A model generated the notes under the pieces. The model had not been told where the DNA came from. It saw nothing but the letters and a program-made list of their open reading frames with translations, and did not search any database. A stretch of 64,000 nt of DNA from NCBI RefSeq assembly GCF_000526715.1, contig NZ_JAGP01000001.1, positions 1,240,001 to 1,304,000 on the forward strand, given 5' to 3'. Of the stretch, positions 44,959 to 53,925 are shown piece by piece. The position numbers were made by a program, and so were the translations under genes. Each line of letters opens with the position of its first letter. Within the stretch, counting starts at the first letter, position 1. This stretch comes from Hydrogenovibrio kuenenii DSM 12350 (GTDB lineage: Bacteria > Pseudomonadota > Gammaproteobacteria > Thiomicrospirales > Thiomicrospiraceae).

Positions 44959-45639
44959 TTATGCGAGTTTGGTGTAGGTTTCTTTTAAGCTAATATAAAG
45001 CTCATCGCCGGAAAAGCTAGACATACGTTCGATGATTTCAAACATCACCACATTATCTTCCTTGCCATTCCACTCTTTAATGTAAGTACCTTCTTTATAA
45101 CCGTGATCTTGACGGAATTTATTCAGTACATTTTTAGCCATATAGATTTGATAAAGCTGTTCAAAACTCAACTCAGCTACTTGGCAGGATTTAAAAAACG
45201 CCGCTGTCAGTGCCAACAAATAACTGTCTGTGACAGACGATTTAATCAACGCTTTTGCCATCATGGCTTCGTGAATTTCCACTTGTACGATTACAGACAA
45301 GTCACTAAGCTCTTGATCCAGACTTGATTCATAAGCCTTGGTCAGTAAATCCGCCGCTTCATTTTCCGAAAAATTTTCCAATGACAAACTCAATAGAAAA
45401 TGCCAAATATCCACCAACTCAACACGCACATTTTCCATATCCGTTTTTGCATCAACACTTTTCCAGTGCTTCCAAGGGTAGCTATCAATCAACTCTGCCG
45501 TTTCCATCACAATACAACGACGCCAATCAATCACTTTTCCCAAAGCGGTTTTACCGCTGCGCCAATCTGCACCGTTGGTCATTTCATTTAACGCCGCTTG
45601 CATGGCAAGCATATCTTGAATTGAACTTTTGTTTTGCAT
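44959..45639 (-). CDS. Dimeric dUTPase-like (MazG-fold) protein
   Basis: All-alpha NTP pyrophosphatase related to dimeric dUTPases of the MazG superfamily. Near the N-terminus RRCIVMETAELIDSYPWKHWKS and NVRVELVDIWHFLLS give the EXXE and EXXD metal ligands. It would hydrolyse dUTP to dUMP and keep uracil out of DNA. The ATG at 45639 follows AAAGAG; two codons upstream is a GTG overlapping that site. Length 226. Confidence 0.85.
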   Translation of the reverse strand: MQNKSSIQDMLAMQAALNEMTNGADWRSGKTALGKVIDWRRCIVMETAELIDSYPWKHWKSVDAKTDMENVRVELVDIWHFLLSLSLENFSENEAADLLTKAYESSLDQELSDLSVIVQVEIHEAMMAKALIKSSVTDSYLLALTAAFFKSCQVAELSFEQLYQIYMAKNVLNKFRQDHGYKEGTYIKEWNGKEDNVVMFEIIERMSSFSGDELYISLKETYTKLA

Positions 45640-45682
45640 ATTCACTCTTTAAAGTTTCTGTTTTAAATTGATACTAATTAAA

Positions 45683-46114
45683 CTAACTTTCTTGGTGCCA
45701 AGTCAACTTTTGATACACACCAAGACCAACTACCACTAAAACACCAGCAATTAATAAGAATGTTGGGTAGACCAAATTAACGATATCTTTTTTCCCAGCG
45801 TCAAAAATAAACACCAGTGCTTCCAAAGTGACCGCGATGGCGATAATGACAAGAAACTTCAATAACGTTTGTCTCTGTTTTGCGGGTGACTTTCCACCAG
45901 TAGAGTTGCGAAAGACTTCTTCCTCAAGTAAAAACCTGGAGACATCAAAAACAGCCATGCCAATGACAATCAAACCGATTGCATCAAGCAGGGCTTTCAC
46001 AAGAAGATCTTTTTCGTGAACAGAAATCCAAATATCCCATAGGGCAACCACCATCATTGTGATGCTGATAACACCTAAACTGAGACTGATTAGACCATAA
46101 ACAATGCGCCCCAC
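45683..46114 (-). CDS. Hypothetical four-helix membrane protein
   Basis: Four hydrophobic helices (about residues 6-27, 40-61, 85-106, 115-136 from the GTG) with a charged loop LLEEEVFRNSTGGKSPAKQRQ between two and three. The GTG at 46114 has only a weak site. The frame stays open upstream as IGKRVSDW, and an ATT at 46138 sits exactly 8 bases after GGAG, so a rare ATT start is possible. Function unknown; sits near other small stress-type membrane proteins on the same strand. Confidence 0.6.
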   Translation of the reverse strand: MGRIVYGLISLSLGVISITMMVVALWDIWISVHEKDLLVKALLDAIGLIVIGMAVFDVSRFLLEEEVFRNSTGGKSPAKQRQTLLKFLVIIAIAVTLEALVFIFDAGKKDIVNLVYPTFLLIAGVLVVVGLGVYQKLTWHQES

Positions 46115-46188
46115 CCAGTCAGAGACTCTTTTTCCAATCGTATTTTCTCCGATGCAAGATTAAGGGGCCAATAGTTATTGATATTGAG

Positions 46189-46440
46189 CTAGGCCTTCTT
46201 AACGATACTGATAAGGTATAACAAAATAATAGCACCAATAACAGCCATCACAATGGAACCTAATAACCCACCTGTTGTAATGCCGAGTAAGCCAAATATA
46301 AAACCACCGAATACTGCGCCAACAACGCCGACGATAATGTTACCTATGATGCCAAATCCACTGCCTTTCATTATATTGCCCGCAAGCCAACCGACCAACG
46401 CACCCACTGCTAAAAAAATTATTAAGTTCATGATATCCAT
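46189..46440 (-). CDS. GlsB/YeaQ/YmgE family stress-response membrane protein
   Basis: An 83-residue, Gly-rich, three-helix inner-membrane protein. MNLIIFLAVGALVGWLAGNIM, GFGIIGNIIVGVVGAVFGGFIFGLL and GSIVMAVIGAIILLYLISIV are the family pattern. The ATG at 46440 follows GGAGG, which discards a longer frame to 46506. Members are induced by general stress in other bacteria, but the molecular role is unknown. It is 13 bases from the DUF3185 gene, forming a pair. Confidence 0.9.
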   Translation of the reverse strand: MDIMNLIIFLAVGALVGWLAGNIMKGSGFGIIGNIIVGVVGAVFGGFIFGLLGITTGGLLGSIVMAVIGAIILLYLISIVKKA

Positions 46441-46453
46441 ATAACCTCCAGTG

Positions 46454-46669
46454 TTATTTTTTGATGTAAAAGTATATGCCAACAACAAAACTGACCGCGC
46501 CAGCAATATATAAAATCATAACTTTATCGGTATCTGATCCCGTAACAGCTTGCGTTATCTGTGAACCGACTGAGTCAGATAATTGATACCCCCATACCGC
46601 AAGTCCAAGCCCTATAATCAAAAGGATAAGACCCATAATCTTTTTTGTATATTCTGAACCCATTACCAT
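46454..46669 (-). CDS. DUF3185 family small membrane protein
   Basis: 71 residues with two helices, KIMGLILLIIGLGLAVWGYQ and MILYIAGAVSFVVGIYFYI, and a polar loop LSDSVGSQITQAVTGSDTDK containing the family's SQ/ITQ region. GGGAG precedes the ATG by 7 bases. It is immediately upstream of the GlsB-type gene on the same strand and probably co-expressed. Function not known. Confidence 0.82.
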   Translation of the reverse strand: MVMGSEYTKKIMGLILLIIGLGLAVWGYQLSDSVGSQITQAVTGSDTDKVMILYIAGAVSFVVGIYFYIKK

Positions 46670-47035
46670 ATTGCGCTCCCAATAATATGAAAGAGATGTA
46701 ATGTTTTAGTATTACAGTTAACGATTAAATAGACACTCAAAATACAAAATCATAATTAGGCCTATAGTGGTTAATACTACTCCTTTTATACAAGATTAAA
46801 CATAAAACCTACCTAAAGAAAATCACCGTGAGGCTAGCTATTTATTTGATAACTTTAAAAAAAATGCATTGCCAGCTTTGCAGTAGAGTCGACGTAACTG
46901 CTCAAAACGCAATTCAACAACCTATAATCAACAGCCCTTTTTTCAATTAATACTTGTTATGTGATACGCAAACCTGTTCAATATCAGGGATAACTATTCA
47001 ATCCAGTCTGATACAACCACTGTTGGGAGGACAAT
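46670..47035. other. 366-base non-coding region before the hydrogenase
   Basis: AT-rich, no open frame of note. A lone TTGAT at 46846-46850 lacks a good ATCAA partner, so no FNR site can be claimed. TTCAAT occurs twice (46979 and 46999 regions), spaced 20 bases, which could be a direct-repeat site. A GGGAGG ribosome site lies 6 bases before the hydrogenase ATG. Confidence 0.5.
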
Positions 47036-49108
47036 ATGATCAAAGTTACCGTTAACGGCAGATCTGTCAACTTGGACGATGGTGCAACTTTGCTTGATGC
47101 AGCCAGAGAAGCTGACGTACATATACCAACACTTTGCTACTACCCTCGTTTGCCATCCCACGCCGTTTGCCGCTTATGCCTAGTAAATGTCAGCAGTGAA
47201 AACAAACCCCAACCAGCTTGTAAAACAAAAGCCAAAAATGGCGATATTGTCGAAACTGACACCAAAGAATTGATTGAATATCGTAAAGCCGATGCACAAT
47301 GGCTCTTAGCTCGTCACCCAAACGACTGCATTCGCTGTGAAGTCAATGGTTCATGCCAATTTCAAAACCTTATAAGCGAATATCAACTTGAAGATCGCTG
47401 GGAAAAACTACCCAGAGGCTCAGAAGAACACCCAGAACACCAACTCACAGACCACACCTCTCCAAGTATCTGGCGCGATATTTCAAAATGTATCGAGTGC
47501 GGATTGTGTGCCGATGCCTGTGGCGAGCCAGGTCAACAACAAAACATTATCGGATTTGCAGAGCATGGTTCAGGACGCATCCCTGTCACCGTTTTTGACC
47601 AACCGCTTTCAGAAACAAAATGTATTTCCTGCGGACAATGTACATTGGTTTGCCCCGTTGGGGCTTTGATTGAAACACCGCACTGGCATGACGTGCTTCA
47701 TACCCTTGATGCGCACAGACGCGTGTCCGCCGTACAGGTTGCTCCGGCAACACGCGTTGCCATCAGTGAAGAGTTCGGCATGAAACCCGGCACTGTCAGT
47801 ACAGGGCGCATGATTAATGCCTTAAGACAAATTGGTTTTGATTATGTATTTGATACCAATTTCGCTGCCGACTTGACCATTATGGAAGAAGGTACCGAGT
47901 TTTTAACGCGTATAAAACACCAAAAGAATTTACCCTTATTTACGTCATGCTGTCCAGGCTGGGTAAACTGGGTTGAACTTAACCGACCAGACTTATTGCC
48001 ACACCTGAGCACCACAAAATCACCGCAACAAATGCATGGTGCATTGACCAAACGCGGTGCCTTTGCTCGATCACTCGGTGCTGAATTTGAGTCGGGCGAA
48101 ACAGAACCTTATGTTGTCAGTATCATGCCCTGCACCGCCAAAAAAGACGAAGCTGCGCGCCCTGGTGTGTCTGACGACGTCGATAGAGTTCTCACTACCC
48201 GAGAGCTTGCAAGAATGATCAAAGCCCGAGGCATTTCATTCAACGCCTTGCCCGATGATGGCGAATTCGACAACCCGCTCGGTGAAAGCACTGGTGCCGC
48301 GCAAATCTTCGGAGCATCTGGCGGGGTTATGGAAGCTGTTGTACGCACTGCAACGCACCTGATTGATAAAGAAAACACTCAGCCACTGGAATGGCAGCAG
48401 CTACGTGGCGTCAATATTGGGGTCAAATGCGCTGAGATTCCCGGCATCGGTAAAATTGCCATTTGCAACGGCATTGCCGCAGCACAACGTATGCTAGAAA
48501 ATGACGACTGGCGAGATGAGTTTGTTGCCATTGAAGTGATGGCATGCGTTGGTGGTTGCTTGGGCGGTGGTGGTGAACCCAAGTCCATGGATCCGCAGAT
48601 ATTAGAAAAACGTATGCACGCCATTTATGAGATCGATAAAAATTCTACACGTCGACGCTCTTATGAAAATCAAGACGTTCAAAAGCTCTATGCAACTGAA
48701 CTAGGCAGCCCAAACTCCGAAAAAGCACATCATTTGCTACACACACATTATGCACCTCGTAACTCTAAACGCCTTCTTCTCATGCAATTCCTAGATTGTG
48801 TGGATAGACGTGATACTGAAACAATCACCAAACTGTTTCACCCGGATGCCACCTGGTCAACAGCCTCGCCATTCGGAGACGTTCAGGGATTATCGAATAT
48901 TCAGATGTTAATTAAAGAAAAACTTCCGCCACGAAAATACGGTCCTCAATACGCTCGTCATCAAATGGCATCCGCCGCAGATATTGAAGATTTAACGGTA
49001 ATTACGCCTACGGGCGAACACTGTCGATTTGATGTAGAAGTAGCGACCTTATCAGCTGGAAATACATCAAAAACGGTCATAAAGAAATTGATTAGAGAAG
49101 TGCTGTAA
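47036..49108 (+). CDS. hydA: [FeFe]-hydrogenase with C-terminal NTF2/SnoaL-like domain
   Basis: Reversible hydrogenase, 690 residues. The N-terminus holds a 2Fe-2S ferredoxin domain (Cys34, 45, 48, 62), the His94/Cys98/Cys101/Cys107 cluster motif, and two 4Fe-4S motifs (Cys152-162 and Cys196-206). The H-cluster domain has all three signatures: TSCCPGW (303-309, catalytic Cys305/306), MPCTAKKDE (364-372) and MACVGGCLGGGGEP (502-515). A small-subunit-like tail follows. Residues about 575-690 form an extra domain with LLLMQFLDCVDRRDTETITKLFHPDATW, a typical NTF2/SnoaL opening. No maturation genes hydE, hydF or hydG are in this window. Cytoplasmic; no signal peptide. Confidence 0.9.
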   Translation: MIKVTVNGRSVNLDDGATLLDAAREADVHIPTLCYYPRLPSHAVCRLCLVNVSSENKPQPACKTKAKNGDIVETDTKELIEYRKADAQWLLARHPNDCIRCEVNGSCQFQNLISEYQLEDRWEKLPRGSEEHPEHQLTDHTSPSIWRDISKCIECGLCADACGEPGQQQNIIGFAEHGSGRIPVTVFDQPLSETKCISCGQCTLVCPVGALIETPHWHDVLHTLDAHRRVSAVQVAPATRVAISEEFGMKPGTVSTGRMINALRQIGFDYVFDTNFAADLTIMEEGTEFLTRIKHQKNLPLFTSCCPGWVNWVELNRPDLLPHLSTTKSPQQMHGALTKRGAFARSLGAEFESGETEPYVVSIMPCTAKKDEAARPGVSDDVDRVLTTRELARMIKARGISFNALPDDGEFDNPLGESTGAAQIFGASGGVMEAVVRTATHLIDKENTQPLEWQQLRGVNIGVKCAEIPGIGKIAICNGIAAAQRMLENDDWRDEFVAIEVMACVGGCLGGGGEPKSMDPQILEKRMHAIYEIDKNSTRRRSYENQDVQKLYATELGSPNSEKAHHLLHTHYAPRNSKRLLLMQFLDCVDRRDTETITKLFHPDATWSTASPFGDVQGLSNIQMLIKEKLPPRKYGPQYARHQMASAADIEDLTVITPTGEHCRFDVEVATLSAGNTSKTVIKKLIREVL

Positions 49109-49135
49109 CGAACCTACAGCACTCAATGAAAATAT

Positions 49136-49450
49136 TTAGTTGGCTAGATGCTCAGAAATCAGCGTGATGACAAACTTCTGGTTAAATTCATCATGACTGA
49201 TGTCCTCAATCCAATCTGGATTGGAAAAGCCACCATAAGGATCTGGCTCATAAAAAGCGAAGCCCACTTTGTACTCTTCACTCATGCGAGCAAACATGAA
49301 TACAAACTTTTTGTTGTTTTGCTTGCTCTTAATTTCGCATGTGCTATTTTCATTTTTCTGGAAAACAACTTCCACCGCACCATCTTGTTTTGAGTATTCA
49401 TCCAGTGCCGATAACACTGTGTCATACAAATCTTCGTAACTTTGAATCAC
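49136..49450 (-). CDS. Hypothetical protein
   Basis: A 104-residue acidic soluble protein. A helix SYEDLYDTVLSALDEYSK is followed by beta-like VEVVFQKNENSTCEIKSKQ, KKFVFMFARMSEEYKVGFAFYEPD and a C-terminal helix ending in LISEHLAN. No known motif. It is convergent with the hydrogenase gene, 27 bases past its stop, with no relation evident. Not recognised. Confidence 0.65.
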   Translation of the reverse strand: MIQSYEDLYDTVLSALDEYSKQDGAVEVVFQKNENSTCEIKSKQNNKKFVFMFARMSEEYKVGFAFYEPDPYGGFSNPDWIEDISHDEFNQKFVITLISEHLAN

Positions 49451-49779
49451 GCTCTATCTCCTAAATTTTCACGAGATTCTACCTTAGATGTCTTTTTCAA
49501 ACGAATTGATAATTTCACTGGTTTTACTTGAATTTAATCAATAGGTGACGTCAAAAGGCACTGTTAGAACCAATCATTAAGCTGCTAGCTTACCGTTCAT
49601 AAACGAGTTCGCCCTCAGCCTGGCAGATTTTTCATGTCATTTTCATTTTATGTTACTTATTAAAATTGAGCTTTCTGACATTTGTATACGCGATGCTTTA
49701 TAATTGCACAGCATCTCTCCTAATTTATCATTCCAATTTCAAGCTTACCCCCTGAATTATTCTTCCCTATGAGGTTCTT
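49451..49779. other. Intergenic region with one repeat copy
   Basis: 329 bases between divergent genes. It holds a single repeat copy at 49613-49632 and an AT-rich stretch before the helicase gene; otherwise nothing recognised. Confidence 0.5.
49613..49632 (+). repeat. Single copy of the CCCCAGNCTGG repeat
   Basis: CCTCAGCCTGGCAGATTTTT matches the consensus with one change. It lies between the starts of divergent genes. Confidence 0.78.
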
Positions 49780-50961
49780 ATGTCATTTTCAAAACTTGGA
49801 TTAGCAGACCCTATCGTCAAAGCGGTTGCCGAGCTAGGATATGACACGCCTACTGAAATCCAGCAACAGGCGATTCCGATTATTTTATCGGGCAAAGACC
49901 TTATGGCTGCGGCACAGACGGGAACAGGTAAAACCGCTAGTTTTGTTTTGCCGCTGTTGGAAAAACTGAATACAGATGGTGAGTTACGTGGTCGTTCTAT
50001 CCGTGCCCTCATCCTTGCGCCCACGCGTGAACTGGCGGTGCAGGTTGAGAACAATATTGTGGATTATGCCAAACATTTAAACCTGAGTTCATTGGTAGTT
50101 TATGGCGGTACAGATTTAGAACCGCAAAAGCAACGACTGTTGCAAGGCGTTGATCTTCTTGTGGCGACACCGGGAAGACTGTTAGACTTGGCCTATCAAC
50201 GTGCCCTGTTCTTTGAGGATTTAGAGTTTCTGGTTTTAGATGAAGCCGATAGAATGCTCGATATGGGCTTTGTTGATGAAATCAATAAGATTATCGACCG
50301 TCTGCCCGTTAAGCGCCAAAGCCTGTTGTTTTCCGCCACACTGACAGATGATGTGCGTTACTTGGCTGACACGGTTTCCCATAATGCGGTTGAAATATCG
50401 GTTTCACCTCAAAACAAGGCAGCCCCGAAAATACACCAATGGTTGGTTACGGTAGACAAAGATACCAAGTCCGCACTTTTGAGTCATTTGATTAACGAAC
50501 AACACTGGGATCAGGCGCTGATTTTTGTTGAGAAAAAACACTCCGCTGCCAAACTGGTCGAACAGCTTGGCAAGCGCGATATCCTTGCCGATTCCATCCA
50601 CAGTGGCAGAAGCCAAGCGATGCGAGAACAGGTTTTATCTGATTTCAAATCAGGAAAATTGAAATACTTGATCGCCACAGGCATTGCTGCCCGTGGAATC
50701 GACATAGACAATCTTAGCCGAGTGGTGAACTACGACCTACCTTATCCGGCTGAAGAATACATTCACCGCATCGGCCGCACAGGTAGAGCCGGTGCCTCTG
50801 GCGAAGCCATCTCTCTAGTATCGAAAGATGACTTCAAAAACCTTTGCGCCATTGAAAGCTTATTGGGGCATATCATCCAACGTATAGAAATCGAGGGCTT
50901 TCCGGTCAAAAAGACCGTACCCATCTCGATTCTGAATTACCAACCGAAAAATAAAAGATAG
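49780..50961 (+). CDS. DEAD-box RNA helicase, RhlE-like
   Basis: ATP-dependent RNA helicase. The Q motif is GYDTPTEIQQQAIP, motif [10 protein letters not shown], motif Ia PTRELAVQV, motif [15 protein letters not shown], motif III SAT, and domain 2 has [20 protein letters not shown] and [10 protein letters not shown]. At 393 residues it ends about 40 residues after the last motif and lacks a basic C-terminal tail. Probably remodels rRNA or mRNA. A paralogous gene follows 69 bases later on the same strand. Confidence 0.93.
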   Translation: MSFSKLGLADPIVKAVAELGYDTPTEIQQQAIPIILSGKDLMAAAQTGTGKTASFVLPLLEKLNTDGELRGRSIRALILAPTRELAVQVENNIVDYAKHLNLSSLVVYGGTDLEPQKQRLLQGVDLLVATPGRLLDLAYQRALFFEDLEFLVLDEADRMLDMGFVDEINKIIDRLPVKRQSLLFSATLTDDVRYLADTVSHNAVEISVSPQNKAAPKIHQWLVTVDKDTKSALLSHLINEQHWDQALIFVEKKHSAAKLVEQLGKRDILADSIHSGRSQAMREQVLSDFKSGKLKYLIATGIAARGIDIDNLSRVVNYDLPYPAEEYIHRIGRTGRAGASGEAISLVSKDDFKNLCAIESLLGHIIQRIEIEGFPVKKTVPISILNYQPKNKR

Positions 50962-51030
50962 GTTGCATACAAATAAACAAAAGCGGCTGCATATAGCCTC
51001 CGCTGACTTTTAATTTAATATAGAGACACA

Positions 51031-52383
51031 ATGAAATTTACTGAACTTGGCTTAAACGCCCAAATCACTCAAGCCGTTAGCAATACCGGCTATACAACAC
51101 CAACTCCTATTCAGGCACAGGCGATTCCTGCGATTTTGGAAGGTCATGACCTCATGGCGGCCGCCCAAACGGGCACAGGAAAAACCGCTGCCTTCACACT
51201 ACCTTTGCTAGAAAAACTTTCGCAAGGTCGTAAAGCGCAATCCAATCAAGCGCGCGCATTGATATTAACGCCAACACGAGAACTCGCACTGCAAGTCAGT
51301 GAGAGCGTTGAAACCTATGGTAAAGAACTAGCTTTAACGTCTACCGTGGTTTATGGGGGCGTCAAAATTAACCCACAAATGCAAAAGCTTCGCAAAGGTG
51401 TAGACATATTGGTTGCCACACCTGGTCGATTGCTAGACCTGTATCAACAAAATGCTGTTCGTTTCGATCACTTGGAAATCCTCGTGCTGGATGAAGCCGA
51501 TCGCATGTTGGATATGGGCTTTATTCGTGACATCAAAAAAATTCTGACATTACTGCCTAAGAAACGCCAAAACCTACTATTTTCAGCCACCTTTTCTAAT
51601 GACATTCGTGCCTTGGCAAAAGGCTTGGTTCATAATCCAGTAGAAATTTCAGTCACCCCAAAGAACTCAACCGCAGAAACTGTTAAACAGAAAATTTATC
51701 CTGTCGATAAATCGCAAAAAACTAATTTGCTGATTCAACTGATTAAAGATCATGCTTGGTATCAAGTGCTTGTCTTTACCCGAACCAAGCATGGTGCTAA
51801 CCGGCTTGCCACGCAATTAGAAAAAAACGGCATTAAAGCCGCCGCCATTCATGGAAATAAAACTCAAAGCGCGCGCGTTAGAGCACTTAATGCCTTTAAA
51901 GAAAACAGCATACAAGTACTGGTTGCCACTGATATTGCTGCACGAGGGATTGACATCGATTTGCTGCCACATGTGGTGAATTTTGATTTACCGAATGTAT
52001 CAGAAGATTATGTTCACCGAATCGGGCGAACAGGTCGTGCTGGAGAAAGTGGTGAAGCCATTTCACTGGTTTGTGCTGAAGAATTCAGTGAATTAGTCGG
52101 TATTGAAAACCTGATTAATCAAATTCTACCAAGGGAAATCGTGAAAGGTTTTGAACCAAAAAATGCATTAGGAGAGTCTAAGCTTGGTCTAAAACCAAAG
52201 AAACCTAAAAAGCCTAAGAAACCAAAAGTTTGGCAAGAAAAGTCAGAGGGAAAAGTTAGTCATACTGCTGATAACAGAAATGCCAACAAAGGGTCTCAAC
52301 GCCCTAACCCTAAAAACAACAATCAAAGACGAAACCGCAAACCTAAACCAGCAGCTAGTCATAACACCAACAAACAGACCTAG
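51031..52383 (+). CDS. DEAD-box RNA helicase, RhlE-like, with basic tail
   Basis: Second DEAD-box helicase, with all motifs ([65 protein letters not shown]). It differs from its neighbour by a basic, disordered tail of about 75 residues ([14 protein letters not shown], then Asn/Arg-rich), which should bind RNA. The pair arose by an old duplication, since the two differ at many positions. No clear RNA target from sequence. Confidence 0.93.
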   Translation: MKFTELGLNAQITQAVSNTGYTTPTPIQAQAIPAILEGHDLMAAAQTGTGKTAAFTLPLLEKLSQGRKAQSNQARALILTPTRELALQVSESVETYGKELALTSTVVYGGVKINPQMQKLRKGVDILVATPGRLLDLYQQNAVRFDHLEILVLDEADRMLDMGFIRDIKKILTLLPKKRQNLLFSATFSNDIRALAKGLVHNPVEISVTPKNSTAETVKQKIYPVDKSQKTNLLIQLIKDHAWYQVLVFTRTKHGANRLATQLEKNGIKAAAIHGNKTQSARVRALNAFKENSIQVLVATDIAARGIDIDLLPHVVNFDLPNVSEDYVHRIGRTGRAGESGEAISLVCAEEFSELVGIENLINQILPREIVKGFEPKNALGESKLGLKPKKPKKPKKPKVWQEKSEGKVSHTADNRNANKGSQRPNPKNNNQRRNRKPKPAASHNTNKQT

Positions 52384-52396
52384 TTTTAATCTTTCT

Positions 52397-52421
52397 CGTT
52401 CCTGCGCCATGCGTAGGAACG
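52397..52421. terminator. Hairpin after the helicase pair
   Basis: CGTTCCTGCGC and GCGTAGGAACG pair with one mismatch around CAT, 14 bases after the helicase stop. No T-run follows, so it may terminate weakly. Confidence 0.5.
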
Positions 52422-52560
52422 TACTCTATTCAAAATACCTTTCCAAGCAAGTAGCTCTAAATCTCGCTACCTATACCTAAGAAACGTGTAGGATTGAATC
52501 TATATTCGTCTCTTGGCTGGCGATAAGTTATCTGCCACCACTACTTAAGCTCACTTGATG

Positions 52561-52713
52561 CTAGAAGCCTTTAGCGTCGCAGGCAAGCCACAATCCAAAA
52601 TAGCGGGATAATTCAAGCTCTTTAACCGGCTCAACCTTATCCGGCACATTAGCACAGCCTACCTGCATCACCAGAAAACTGAACAGACCTGCCCACTTAA
52701 AAAGTCGAATCAT
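52561..52713 (-). pseudogene. Truncated lipocalin (Blc-type) lipoprotein gene
   Basis: Fifty residues remain. A signal peptide with lipobox (FSFLVMQVGCANVP; Cys20 would be lipidated) is followed by VEPVKELELSRYFGLW, matching the start of bacterial lipocalins, where this region normally continues GTWYEIARLDHRFE. Here the frame changes to LACDAKGF and stops. No further lipocalin sequence is evident in the following 170 bases on this strand in any frame, so the rest was probably deleted. A short peptide may still be made. Confidence 0.6.
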
Positions 52714-52803
52714 TTTCCACTTTGAAAACCAATCAAGTCTAAATCCATTGATTCGGTTTTTCTCAAAGACTTTATCTAATGCTATCTATTGCTTCTACAA
52801 AGT

Positions 52804-53925
52804 CTATTGGTTCAAAAAATCCTGTACTGCGTTAAAATCACCGCTAAAGTCGATTTTGCATTGTTGCTTCTGCATCTGATAGTCATACATCGGGTCGTAG
52901 TATTCGGTCAGCAAGATATGTATCCAACCGTCATGCCCACCTAACGAGCCTTTGTTAAGCTGGGTTGTGCAAGCCTGCTCGAATTGCGACAAAACTCTTT
53001 GGTAACGTTCACCGCCCAAACGCTTACGGATGCGTTCAAAAGCCGCACGCATAAATTCAACCCAAGCTTCAAAAGATGGATATTCTGATTGAGCCTGCTC
53101 GACATATTCTTCACGGGTAATCGCAATGCGTTCTGTCAAAGGCGTTTCCAAAACAACATAACGCCCTCCTTTGAAAAAATCGAATAACGGTTTAGACAAG
53201 GACACCGAACCAATATTACGCGCCTCATCTTCCACTATCAAAGACGAATGACCTTGTGCACGAAAACGAATCATCGCCATTGATAAGGCATTTTCAAAAT
53301 TAATTTGGGTAGGTTGAGGGGTAACATGGCGCCCAAAAGTCGAACCACGATGGTTTGCTAAGCCTTCTAGATCAATGGCGTTGTCCAGTGTGTAAAGCAA
53401 CCGCGTTTTTCCACAACCAGTACGCCCGCCCAACGCACAAGGTTGAATCCCTTCTTGTAAAAAACGTTCCGGCATTTGTTCCATGCTATCAATCAAATAG
53501 CGACGAAACGCCTTATAACCGCCTTTTAGTCGAACAATATCAAAACCACTATCTGCCAGCCATTGTTGAGCGATTTTCGAACGCATCCCTCCGCGAAAAC
53601 AGTAAAGCATCGCATCTGCATGCTCGTTCATAAAAGCTTGCCAAGCCGCAAGCCGAGGTTCGCGAACATCACCATTGACCAGTTTATGCCCCAACATTAC
53701 GGCTTCATCATGCCCTTTTTGTTTATAACAAAGACCAACTTCCTGACGCTCCTCGTCATTCATCAACGGTAAATTATGGGCCATTTCAAACGCCCCTTGC
53801 GCAAACTCTACTGGCGCGCGAACATCTATCAAAGGAATATTTTCAAGTACGATACGCTCAAAATCATCACTCAGTGGTAAATTATCTTGAAAACGGGTAA
53901 GTGATTCGTTTGCCTGCATCATCAA
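52804..53925 (-). CDS. mnmH: tRNA 2-selenouridine synthase
   Basis: Also called selU or ybbB. Replaces sulfur by selenium in 2-thiouridine at the tRNA wobble position, using selenophosphate. The N-terminal rhodanese domain has [17 protein letters not shown] and the active cysteine in [14 protein letters not shown]; the C-terminal half has a P-loop [17 protein letters not shown]. Length 373 is typical. Start overlaps the selD stop by 4 bases, so the selenium donor and user are coupled. Confidence 0.95.
   Translation of the reverse strand: MMMQANESLTRFQDNLPLSDDFERIVLENIPLIDVRAPVEFAQGAFEMAHNLPLMNDEERQEVGLCYKQKGHDEAVMLGHKLVNGDVREPRLAAWQAFMNEHADAMLYCFRGGMRSKIAQQWLADSGFDIVRLKGGYKAFRRYLIDSMEQMPERFLQEGIQPCALGGRTGCGKTRLLYTLDNAIDLEGLANHRGSTFGRHVTPQPTQINFENALSMAMIRFRAQGHSSLIVEDEARNIGSVSLSKPLFDFFKGGRYVVLETPLTERIAITREEYVEQAQSEYPSFEAWVEFMRAAFERIRKRLGGERYQRVLSQFEQACTTQLNKGSLGGHDGWIHILLTEYYDPMYDYQMQKQQCKIDFSGDFNAVQDFLNQ

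Noticed and set aside
46846-46862. TTGAT half-site of a possible FNR box upstream of the hydrogenase
   Set aside because: The second half is TTAAA, not ATCAA, so it is too weak to claim.
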